DNA of 6,593 bases, taken from NCBI GenBank assembly GCA_016217625.1, contig JACRHK010000188.1, positions 1 to 6,593 on the forward strand, given 5' to 3'. Position numbers and translations under genes: made by a program. The first letter of the stretch is position 1, and every line of letters starts with the position of its first letter. A model generated the notes under the pieces. That model had not been told where the DNA came from. It saw nothing but the letters and a program-made list of their open reading frames with translations, and did not search any database. The DNA is from Nitrospirota bacterium. Lineage in GTDB: Bacteria; Nitrospirota; RBG-16-64-22; JACRHK01. Positions 1-6,593 of the stretch are shown piece by piece.

Positions 1-39
1 GGATACCATCTACCTTTACTGGTCAAAAGCAAGAAGATA

Positions 40-68
40 TTGACAGATGTTATAAAACTGCATATATT
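40..68 (+). promoter_or_regulatory. Possible sigma70-type promoter in the AT-rich patch
   Basis: A perfect -35 hexamer TTGACA (40-45) is followed after 17 nt by TATATT (63-68), one mismatch from the TATAAT consensus. A transcript from here would begin near 75 and run about 160 nt before polA. The match is close, but AT-rich DNA gives such matches by chance, and a second promoter sits right against polA. It could be a distal polA promoter or have no function. Confidence 0.3.
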
Positions 69-201
69 CTTTCCGGCTAACACTACGGTTTGAGTGATCG
101 ACAGCAGTGTGGATTGCCGGCGTCCGGGTTACCATCTTCCTCGCCATCATTGCCACGTTCTTGCGGTAACCTCCCTCGCCCCATAAAAACGTCCCCCCTC
201 C

Positions 202-231
202 TTGACCTGCTCGCCTCCCACAGGCTAAGAT
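202..231 (+). promoter_or_regulatory. polA promoter, predicted leaderless start
   Basis: TTGACC (202-207), an 18-nt spacer and TAAGAT (226-231) form a good housekeeping-sigma promoter. The -10 ends six bases before the polA ATG, and after the run of C at 234-237 the first purine is A238, the first base of the start codon. Transcription would therefore begin on or next to the ATG. No Shine-Dalgarno sequence lies between the -10 and the ATG, which agrees with a leaderless mRNA. The same layout (TTGAYC, C-rich 18-nt spacer ending in GC, TA-rich -10) recurs in front of gcvT. Confidence 0.6.
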
Positions 232-237
232 GGCCCC

Positions 238-2841
<2,604 letters not shown>

Positions 2842-2859
2842 GATCTGTCGCACGTCGCA

Positions 2860-2909
2860 CGTTACATGTTGCACGTTAAGATCTCAAACGTGCGACGTGT
2901 GACGTTTTT
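2860..2909 (+). terminator. Rho-independent terminator of polA
   Basis: An 18-nt left arm (2860-2877) pairs with 2887-2904 across a 9-nt loop. Fifteen positions are Watson-Crick pairs, and the three DNA mismatches are all G-U pairs in RNA, so the RNA stem is unbroken. Five T residues (2905-2909) follow directly. The arms are built from degenerate 7-nt units of the type TCGCACG / TTGCACG, and two more such units precede the stem at 2848-2861. The element ends five bases before the -35 of the next promoter, so it insulates polA from the gcv operon. Confidence 0.85.
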
Positions 2910-2913
2910 CTCC

Positions 2914-2943
2914 TTGATCTCTTCCTCCCCCTTCCGCTATAGT
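2914..2943 (+). promoter_or_regulatory. Promoter of the gcv operon
   Basis: TTGATC (2914-2919), an 18-nt C-rich spacer and TATAGT (2938-2943) match the housekeeping-sigma consensus and copy the layout of the polA promoter. The predicted start is near 2950, giving a leader of about 80 nt before gcvT. The terminator immediately upstream supports a new transcript starting here. Confidence 0.65.
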
Positions 2944-2949
2944 GACACC

Positions 2950-3029
2950 CGATTGCCCTTAAAACAACCCCCTGCCCTGACCCCTCCCCCCTGAGGGGGG
3001 AGGAATTCGGAGGGGAGCAATCCAAGGCC
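2950..3029 (+). promoter_or_regulatory. gcvT leader with a GC hairpin and distant Shine-Dalgarno
   Basis: The leader contains a perfect 9-bp stem, CCTCCCCCC (2983-2991) with GGGGGGAGG (2995-3003), closed by a three-base TGA loop. Beyond it, GGAGGGGAG (3009-3017) is the best Shine-Dalgarno sequence, 12 nt from the ATG and so a little far. The C-rich strand of the hairpin could also pair with that purine-rich sequence, so the hairpin may influence ribosome access. I looked for a glycine riboswitch: the leader is shorter than one glycine aptamer and I see no aptamer core. Confidence 0.5.
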
Positions 3030-4181
3030 ATGCGGACGCCGCTGTATGAGGAACATGTAGCGCTGGGCGCGAAGATCACCGTGTTTTATGGGTGGGAGAT
3101 GCCGCTCCAGTACACCCGCGTCGCCGAGGAGCACCTGGCCGTCCGCCGGGCGGCCGGCCTGTTCGACGTCAGCCACATGGGCGAGATCCTGTTCACGGGA
3201 CCTCGGGCCGCGTCCTTCCTGGAGCGGATGACGACGAATTGGGTGGAAGCCCTCGGTGTCGGCCAGGCGCAGTACACGCTCCTCTGCCGCGAGGACGGCG
3301 GTATCCTGGATGATACCGTGCTCTACCGGCCGGATCGAGAGACGTTTCTCCTGTGCGTCAACGCCGCCAATACGGAGAAGATCTTCCGCTGGTGTCTCAA
3401 ACATCGGGCGGGAGACGAGGAGGTCCGCGACGCCACGCCGGAGACCGCCCTGCTGGCCCTCCAGGGCCCGCGTTCCACCGCCGTCCTGGAGTCAGCCACA
3501 AGCATGACCTGGGAAGGATTGAAGCTCCATCAGGTGAGGAAGGCGCCCTGCTTCGGCGTGGAGGTCCTCGTTGCCCGCACGGGGTACACGGGGGAACGAG
3601 GATATGAGATCTTCCTCCCGACGGCAGCGGCAGTGAGCGCTTGGAGGGGGCTCCTTGCAGCGGGTGCCCCTTATGGGCTCAAGCCCGTCGGTCTCGGCGC
3701 GCGCGATGCCCTCCGCCTGGAGATGGGTTACCCCCTCTACGGTCATGAGCTCAGCGAGGAGATCACGCCGCTGGAGGCCGGGCTGGAGCAGTTCCTGGAT
3801 CTTCACAAAGCGTTCATCGGCCGGGACGCGATCCTCCAGCTCCAACAGCAGGGGATCCCTCGGAAGATCGCCGGCTTCGAGATGATCCACCAGGGCGTCC
3901 CCCGCGAGGGGTATGCTGTGTATTCCCTCGGATCGCCCCCCCCACCTGATTCCTCCCCCATCCAGAGTAGGGAGGGGGGCACACGCATCGGCAGGGTCAC
4001 AAGCGGGGGGATGAGCCCCTCCCTAAAAAAGGGGATCGGCATGGCCCTCGTCGAGGCCGCCTTCGCGCGCCCCGAGACGGAAATCTGGATCGACATCCGG
4101 GGGAAGATGCATCGGGCGAAGATTGTGGAGAGGCCGTTTTATAAAAAAGCAGTCAGCCGTCAGCAATCAGCAGTCAGCTAG
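3030..4181 (+). CDS. gcvT: Glycine cleavage system T-protein (aminomethyltransferase)
   Basis: This 383-residue cytoplasmic enzyme transfers the aminomethyl carbon from the lipoyl arm of GcvH to tetrahydrofolate, releasing ammonia and forming methylene-tetrahydrofolate. Visible family signatures are PLYEEHVALGAKITVFYGWEMP at the N-terminus, AGLFDVSHMGE, GGILDDTV (D94/D95, one matching the catalytic folate-contacting aspartate), LLALQGP, ARTGYTGERGYEIF from residue 182, GARDALRLEMGYPLYGHEL, and GRVTSGGMSPSLKKGIGMALV near the C-terminus. The family is usually about 360-370 residues. The excess comes from a repeat-derived insertion at about 301-318 and a tail of about 10 residues (AVSRQQSAVS) read from the heptamer repeat that also supplies the TAG stop. 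If that TAG were read through, the next in-frame stop would be TGA at 4197-4199. First gene of the gcv operon, with gcvPA 38 nt downstream and no gcvH between. Confidence 0.96.
   Translation: MRTPLYEEHVALGAKITVFYGWEMPLQYTRVAEEHLAVRRAAGLFDVSHMGEILFTGPRAASFLERMTTNWVEALGVGQAQYTLLCREDGGILDDTVLYRPDRETFLLCVNAANTEKIFRWCLKHRAGDEEVRDATPETALLALQGPRSTAVLESATSMTWEGLKLHQVRKAPCFGVEVLVARTGYTGERGYEIFLPTAAAVSAWRGLLAAGAPYGLKPVGLGARDALRLEMGYPLYGHELSEEITPLEAGLEQFLDLHKAFIGRDAILQLQQQGIPRKIAGFEMIHQGVPREGYAVYSLGSPPPPDSSPIQSREGGTRIGRVTSGGMSPSLKKGIGMALVEAAFARPETEIWIDIRGKMHRAKIVERPFYKKAVSRQQSAVS
3930..3983 (+). repeat. C/G-rich hairpin insertion within gcvT
   Basis: About 18 codons (residues 301-318, GSPPPPDSSP then IQSREGGT) lie between two well-conserved GcvT segments that are normally joined by a short turn. 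At DNA level the stretch starts C-rich and ends G-rich. CCTCCC (3952-3957) can pair with GGGAGG (3970-3975) around a 12-nt loop. It resembles the C-run/G-run hairpin in the gcvT leader. It is in frame and sits in a surface loop by inference, so the enzyme probably tolerates it. Confidence 0.6.
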
Positions 4182-4214
4182 CTGATGGCTGAATGCTGAG
4201 CGCTGAAAGCTGAA
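4152..4214 (+). repeat. Heptamer-built inverted repeat at the gcvT-gcvPA junction
   Basis: Nine consecutive 7-nt units. Four on the left (4152-4179) have the core TCAGC: GTCAGCC, GTCAGCA, ATCAGCA, GTCAGCT. Five on the right (4180-4214) have the complementary core GCTGA: AGCTGAT, GGCTGAA, TGCTGAG, CGCTGAA, AGCTGAA. The two halves fold on each other at AGCT/AGCT (4176-4183), with pairing interrupted every seventh base or so. It encodes the last residues and the stop of gcvT and ends five bases before the gcvPA start. No T-run follows, so it is not a standard terminator; it could stabilise the gcvT message or reduce read-through into gcvPA. Confidence 0.8.
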
Positions 4215-4219
4215 ATTCG

Positions 4220-5047
4220 ATGCCCTACATCCCCCATACTGACCAGGACCGCGAGGCGATGCTCCGGACCATCGGCGCCGCCTCGATCGAGGACCTCCTG
4301 CGCGCGATTCCCGAGCCGCTGCGCCTCCGCCGCCCCCTCCACCTCCCTCCCGGCATGAGCGAATGGGAGATGCGGCGCCATCTGGAAGCGCTGGCAAGCC
4401 GGAACCGCGCGGCGACCGAGCTGGTCTGTTTCCTCGGCGCGGGAGCCTACGACCATTTCGTCCCCGCCGTAGTGGACGCGCTGGCCGGCCGCTCGGAGTT
4501 CGCTACGGCCTACACACCTTACCAGGCCGAGCGGAGCCAGGGCGTGCTCCAGGCAATCTATGAGTTCCAGTCGCTCATCTGCGCGCTCACCGGCATGGAG
4601 ATCGCGAACGCCTCGATGTATGACGGCGCTACGGCCCTGGCCGAAGCGGCCTTCATGGCCCTCCGCTGCCTCCCGGACAGGAATCACCTCGTGGTCTGCG
4701 GGACGATCCACCCCCACCACCGCCAGGTCCTCCGTACCTATGTGGATGGCCTGCCGATCCGCCTCCGGGAGATCCCCTGGCAAGACGGCAACACGGACCT
4801 GGAAGCTCTCAGGAAGCATGTCACCGGGGAGACGGCAGCCGTCCTCGTGCAACATCCCAACTTCTTCGGCTGCCTGGAAGAGACGGCCGAGATAGCCGCC
4901 ATCGCCCACGGCCGAGGCGCGCTCCTCGCCGTCTCGGCGGATCCCATCGCCCTGGGGCTCCTCCGGAAGCCGGGCGACCTGGGAGCGGACCTCGTGGTCG
5001 GGGAATGTCAACCCCTCGGGACCCCTCTCGCTTTCGGCGGCCCCTAG
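4220..5047 (+). CDS. gcvPA: Glycine dehydrogenase (decarboxylating) subunit 1, N-terminal part, ends at in-frame TAG
   Basis: Start of the alpha-type subunit of the two-subunit P-protein, which with GcvPB and pyridoxal phosphate decarboxylates glycine and loads the aminomethyl group onto GcvH. The first 275 residues match the family throughout: MPYIPHTDQDREAMLRTIG, LVCFLGAGAYDHFVPAVVDAL, TAYTPYQAERSQGVLQAIYEFQS, GMEIANASMYDGATALAEA and DLGADLVVGECQPLGTPLAFGGP. The usual GQ in the last motif is CQ here. A TAG (5045-5047, codon 276) then replaces the tyrosine of FGGPYxGF, and the same frame continues as gcvPA for about 170 more family-like codons. As written, the product would be a truncated protein of about 60% of the usual length. 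No clear Shine-Dalgarno precedes the ATG, only the end of the heptamer repeat. The gene may be a recent pseudogene, a base error, or a read-through or recoded gene. Confidence 0.93.
   Translation: MPYIPHTDQDREAMLRTIGAASIEDLLRAIPEPLRLRRPLHLPPGMSEWEMRRHLEALASRNRAATELVCFLGAGAYDHFVPAVVDALAGRSEFATAYTPYQAERSQGVLQAIYEFQSLICALTGMEIANASMYDGATALAEAAFMALRCLPDRNHLVVCGTIHPHHRQVLRTYVDGLPIRLREIPWQDGNTDLEALRKHVTGETAAVLVQHPNFFGCLEETAEIAAIAHGRGALLAVSADPIALGLLRKPGDLGADLVVGECQPLGTPLAFGGP
5045..5047 (+). other. In-frame TAG at a conserved tyrosine position of gcvPA
   Basis: The codon lies in CCC-TAG-GCC, between FGGP and AGFVAGR. Family members read FGGPY followed by xGF. Tyrosine codons elsewhere in this window are TAC or TAT, and TAC to TAG is one C-to-G change. 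No frameshift accompanies it. Pyrrolysine is unlikely because the site is a tyrosine in a metabolic enzyme with no link to methylamine use. Confidence 0.85.
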
Positions 5048-5086
5048 GCCGGGTTCGTCGCCGGCCGCGCCGCCCACCTCCGCCAG

Positions 5087-5722
5087 ATGCCGGGCCGGAT
5101 CGCGGGGGCCACGGTGGACGCCGAAGGGAAGCGGGGCTTCGTCCTGACGCTCCAGACCAGGGAACAGCACATCCGGAGGGAGCGTGCCACGTCGAACATC
5201 TGCACGAACGAGGCGTTGGTCGCGCTGCGGGCGACGATCTACCTGGCCGCGATGGGGAAGGACGGCCTCCGGGAGGTGGCCGCCCTCTGTCTCCGTAAGA
5301 AGAACTATCTTCAAGAGCGGCTTGGGGCCATCCCCGGTTTCCGCACGCCTTTCTCCGCCGCCACGTTCAAGGAGTTCGTTGTCCAGACTCCGGTGTCGCC
5401 CGCCCGGCTGAACAGGCGGCTGCTGAAGCGGGGATTTCTGGGGGGATTGGATCTGGGCCGCTACAACAGAAAGCTCCGCAACCACTGGCTCCTCAGCGTG
5501 ACGGAACAGCGGACGCGGGAGGAGATGGATGCCCTTGTGGAGGCGATTCAAGAAGCCACGTCTCGTGACTCTGGCGGGTGGCGGCGACAGGGGGCCCCCC
5601 GCCTGCGCGGACGGGACCCCGGAGCACAGCCGGGGGATGGCGCCGACAGGACCCGCCAGAGTCAAAGCGAAAGACCAGGGTTATCCCCAACAAGCACCCG
5701 CCCCAAAGGAAAACAACCATGA
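5087..5722 (+). CDS. gcvPA: Glycine dehydrogenase subunit 1, C-terminal part with an extra tail
   Basis: This is the same frame as the upstream gcvPA part. Family similarity resumes straight after the TAG, at 5048 (AGFVAGRAAHLRQMPGRIAGATVD); 5087 is merely the first ATG after it. Conserved segments include GKRGFVLTLQTREQHIRRE, ATSNICTNEALVALRATIYLA, GLDLGRYNRKLRNHWLLSVTEQRT and EEMDALVEAI. The normal family C-terminus falls near codon 449 (ATSR, about 5566), which fits a usual length of about 450. From there the frame runs through an inverted-repeat insertion for about 50 unconserved, Arg/Gly/Pro-rich residues to a TGA at 5720-5722 that overlaps the gcvPB ATG. Independent translation from 5087 is doubtful because no Shine-Dalgarno is visible; more likely this is the detached 3' part of one gene. 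Confidence 0.8.
   Translation: MPGRIAGATVDAEGKRGFVLTLQTREQHIRRERATSNICTNEALVALRATIYLAAMGKDGLREVAALCLRKKNYLQERLGAIPGFRTPFSAATFKEFVVQTPVSPARLNRRLLKRGFLGGLDLGRYNRKLRNHWLLSVTEQRTREEMDALVEAIQEATSRDSGGWRRQGAPRLRGRDPGAQPGDGADRTRQSQSERPGLSPTSTRPKGKQP
5566..5664 (+). repeat. Inverted-repeat element inserted at the end of gcvPA
   Basis: A perfect 14-bp inverted repeat, TGACTCTGGCGGGT (5566-5579) and ACCCGCCAGAGTCA (5651-5664), encloses 71 nt. Inside are a near-direct repeat (GCGGCGACAGG at 5581-5591, GCGCCGACAGG at 5640-5650) and a small stem, CCCCGG (5617-5622) with CCGGGG (5630-5635). The left arm begins exactly where GcvPA family similarity ends. The size and perfect termini resemble a short non-autonomous palindromic element, but no target-site duplication is obvious, and it could simply be a spacer hairpin. 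Confidence 0.6.
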
Positions 5723-5723
5723 C
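5605..5723 (+). repeat. 119-nt repeat, copy 1 (gcvPA end to gcvPB start)
   Basis: This stretch recurs 870 bp downstream at 6475-6593. It contains the right part of the inverted-repeat element, the spacer, the gcvPB Shine-Dalgarno and the gcvPB start codon. The copies differ at four positions (5611, 5689, 5693, 5711), each A here and C in copy 2. The exact shared core is 5612-5688, 77 nt. Confidence 0.95.
5705..5710 (+). promoter_or_regulatory. Ribosome binding site of gcvPB
   Basis: AAAGGA ends eight bases before the ATG at 5719. This fixes the gcvPB start, although the open frame extends further upstream. The gcvPA TGA overlaps the same ATG (ATGA), so the two would be translationally coupled if gcvPA were read to its end. 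Confidence 0.7.
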
Positions 5724-6438
5724 CGAGCCGATCCTTATCGAACGCTCTGTTCCCGGCCGCCGGGGCGTGCGCCTTCCGGCCTGCGACGTCCCCGAAGTCC
5801 CCCTCGCGGATCTCCTCCCCGCGAGCCAATGGGCTTCCGAGCCCCCGCCCCTTCCCGAGCTCTCGGAGCTGGACGTCGTCCGCCACTTCACCCGTCTCTC
5901 GGCGCTCAATTACGGCGTGGACACCGGGTTTTATCCCTTGGGGTCGTGCACGATGAAATACAACCCCAAGATCCACGAAGAGATCGCCCGTCTGGCGGGG
6001 TTCGCCCGGCTCCACCCCCTGGCCCCGGAAGAGGCGTGCCAGGGAATGCTCCGGCTCCTCTGGGAGCTGGAACAGGCGCTCAAGGAGATCGCCGGGCTTG
6101 CGCGCGTGACCCTCCAGCCGGCGGCCGGGGCCCATGGGGAGCTCGCGACGCTCCTGATGATCCGGGCTTACCTCTCCAAGCGTGGAGAGAAACGGGATAC
6201 CGTCATCATTCCCGATTCGGCCCACGGGACGAATCCCGCCAGCGCACGCCTGGCCGGCTTCGACGTCGCCGTTGTCCGCTCGAACGCCGGCGGGCGGATC
6301 GATACCGATCACCTCAAGACGCTCCTGTCCGAGCGCACCGCGGCCATCATGATCACGAACCCCAACACGTTGGGTCTGTTTGAAGACGAGATCGCGACGA
6401 TCGCGGACCTCGTGCACGCAGCCGGAGGGCTGGTCTAA
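5719..6438 (+). CDS. gcvPB: Glycine dehydrogenase (decarboxylating) subunit 2, N-terminal half, ends at in-frame TAA
   Basis: Beta-type subunit of the two-subunit P-protein; in this family it carries the pyridoxal phosphate lysine. The 239 residues present match the N-terminal half: ERSVPGRRGVRLPACDVPE, LNYGVDTGFYPLGSCTMKYNPK, LHPLAPEEACQGMLRLLWELEQ, LQPAAGAHGELATLLMIRAY, IIPDSAHGTNPASARLAGFDV, ITNPNTLGLFE and HAAGGLV. A TAA (6436-6438, codon 240) then stands where family members have tyrosine (GGLVYxDGAN). Full-length proteins are about 480-500 residues, so about half is missing, including the lysine motif (HLNLHKTF in relatives). As drawn, the product could not be an active P-protein. The start at 5719 is supported by the Shine-Dalgarno and by family similarity beginning there. 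Confidence 0.92.
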   Translation: MTEPILIERSVPGRRGVRLPACDVPEVPLADLLPASQWASEPPPLPELSELDVVRHFTRLSALNYGVDTGFYPLGSCTMKYNPKIHEEIARLAGFARLHPLAPEEACQGMLRLLWELEQALKEIAGLARVTLQPAAGAHGELATLLMIRAYLSKRGEKRDTVIIPDSAHGTNPASARLAGFDVAVVRSNAGGRIDTDHLKTLLSERTAAIMITNPNTLGLFEDEIATIADLVHAAGGLV

Positions 6439-6486
6439 CTCGACGGGGCAAACCAGAACGCGCTGTTGGGGATCGCGCGGCCGGGA
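6439..6486 (+). pseudogene. gcvPB: Continuation of gcvPB after the in-frame TAA, cut off by a repeat
   Basis: Sixteen codons in the gcvPB frame read LDGANQNALLGIARPG, the expected continuation of GGLVY in this family, where GDxGxDVVHLNLHKTF would come next. From codon 257 the sequence matches the gcvPA/gcvPB junction instead and similarity ends. This shows that TAA is an interruption and not the natural end, and that a second event removed the 3' half of the gene. Confidence 0.85.
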
Positions 6487-6593
6487 CCCCGGAGCACAGC
6501 CGGGGGATGGCGCCGACAGGACCCGCCAGAGTCAAAGCGAAAGACCAGGGTTATCCCCCACACGCACCCGCCCCAAAGGACAACAACCATGAC
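6475..6593 (+). repeat. 119-nt repeat, copy 2, replacing the rest of gcvPB
   Basis: This copy of 5605-5723 runs to the last base of the window and ends on a second gcvPB Shine-Dalgarno (6575-6580) and ATG (6589-6591). The first dozen bases (GCGCGGCCGGGA) also fit the native gcvPB codons for ARPG, so the junction lies in a short microhomology. Copy 2 differs from copy 1 by four A-to-C changes (6481, 6559, 6563, 6581). The offset of 870 is a multiple of three, so the frame is kept. It may be the start of a tandem duplication or a mis-assembled contig end. Confidence 0.9.

Larger units (their letters stand above)
1..237. other. Gene-free upstream region with an AT-rich left edge
   Basis: No gene can be supported here. 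The first ~80 bases are about 35% GC by my count, against a strongly GC-rich remainder. All three + frames stop early: TGA at 41-43, TAA at 78-80 and TGA at 91-93. The frame ending at 78-80 could be the tail of an upstream gene (25 residues visible), but I do not recognise it. On the - strand a reading frame enters from the antisense side of polA and stops near position 16; its part upstream of polA is only about 40 residues and unrecognised. A 7-bp inverted repeat, GGTTACC (127-133) and GGTAACC (165-171), lies in the middle. The patch may be the end of an unrelated gene, a mobile-element remnant or ordinary spacer. Confidence 0.5.

Noticed and set aside
16..150. Small divergent gene on the - strand upstream of polA
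   Set aside because: Only about 40 residues fall outside polA, no ribosome binding site or family is evident, and the frame merely continues an antisense shadow.
2950..3029. Glycine riboswitch upstream of gcvT
   Set aside because: The ~80-nt leader is too short for a tandem glycine aptamer and holds a simple GC hairpin; I see no aptamer core sequence.
4152..4214. CRISPR array from the repeated TCAGC units
   Set aside because: Units are 7 nt, contiguous, without spacers, and form two complementary halves; this is an inverted heptamer repeat.
4152..4214. Intrinsic terminator between gcvT and gcvPA
   Set aside because: The hairpin is imperfect and followed by GAAATTCG without a T-run, and the next gene is part of the same operon.
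5045..5047. UAG as pyrrolysine or UGA-like recoding
   Set aside because: The site is a conserved tyrosine, the enzyme has no known pyrrolysine, and the parallel event in gcvPB uses UAA, which pyrrolysine cannot explain.
4178..5665. 495-codon open frame on the - strand opposite gcvPA
   Set aside because: It shadows gcvPA, matches no family I recognise, and its first residues come from the repeat element. Its openness across the TAG does not make it a gene.
5529..6383. 284-codon + strand frame overlapping gcvPB
   Set aside because: It is one base shifted from gcvPB, rich in Arg/Pro, and the overlapping gcvPB frame has unmistakable family motifs.

Overview
The window is a GC-rich stretch of bacterial chromosome, or a contig from one, with all recognisable genes on the + strand. 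It holds housekeeping genes: polA (DNA polymerase I), then a glycine cleavage operon of gcvT, gcvPA and gcvPB. GC content, the divided two-subunit form of the glycine decarboxylase P-protein, and short spacers full of 7-nt-periodic repeats would fit an uncultured soil, sediment or groundwater lineage such as NC10/Methylomirabilota, Rokubacteria-like or Nitrospirota. That assignment is a guess from style, not from a marker gene.

Layout. Positions 1-237 hold no convincing gene; the first ~80 bases are AT-rich (about 35% GC by my count). A TTGACC-N18-TAAGAT promoter puts the predicted transcription start on the ATG of polA (238-2841), so polA looks leaderless. PolA has intact 5'-nuclease and polymerase domains, but its 3'-5' exonuclease domain lacks the catalytic acidic residues. 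A strong intrinsic terminator (2860-2909) follows. Five bases later a matching promoter (TTGATC-N18-TATAGT) starts the gcv operon. gcvT (3030-4181) carries a small in-frame repeat insertion and ends inside a heptamer-repeat hairpin. No gcvH lies between gcvT and gcvPA.

The gcvP part is damaged or recoded. gcvPA (from 4220) has a TAG exactly where the family has a conserved tyrosine (FGGP-Y-xGF) and then continues in the same frame with full family similarity. gcvPB (from 5719) has a TAA, again where a tyrosine is expected (GGLV-Y-xDGAN), continues for 16 more family-like codons, and is then cut off. The cut is a 119-nt copy, 870 bp downstream, of the gcvPA/gcvPB junction; this copy runs to the window edge. 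The two copies differ at four positions, all A in the first and C in the second, and share an exact core of 77 nt.

The cheapest explanation is base errors plus a mis-joined contig end. Real pseudogenes with a tandem duplication, or UAA/UAG read as tyrosine, are alternatives that the window alone cannot exclude. I see no CRISPR array, tRNA, rRNA, transposase or defence system.

If intact, GcvT and the GcvPA/GcvPB pair would work with GcvH and lipoamide dehydrogenase encoded elsewhere, cleaving glycine to CO2, ammonia and methylene-tetrahydrofolate, or running in reverse for C1 fixation.
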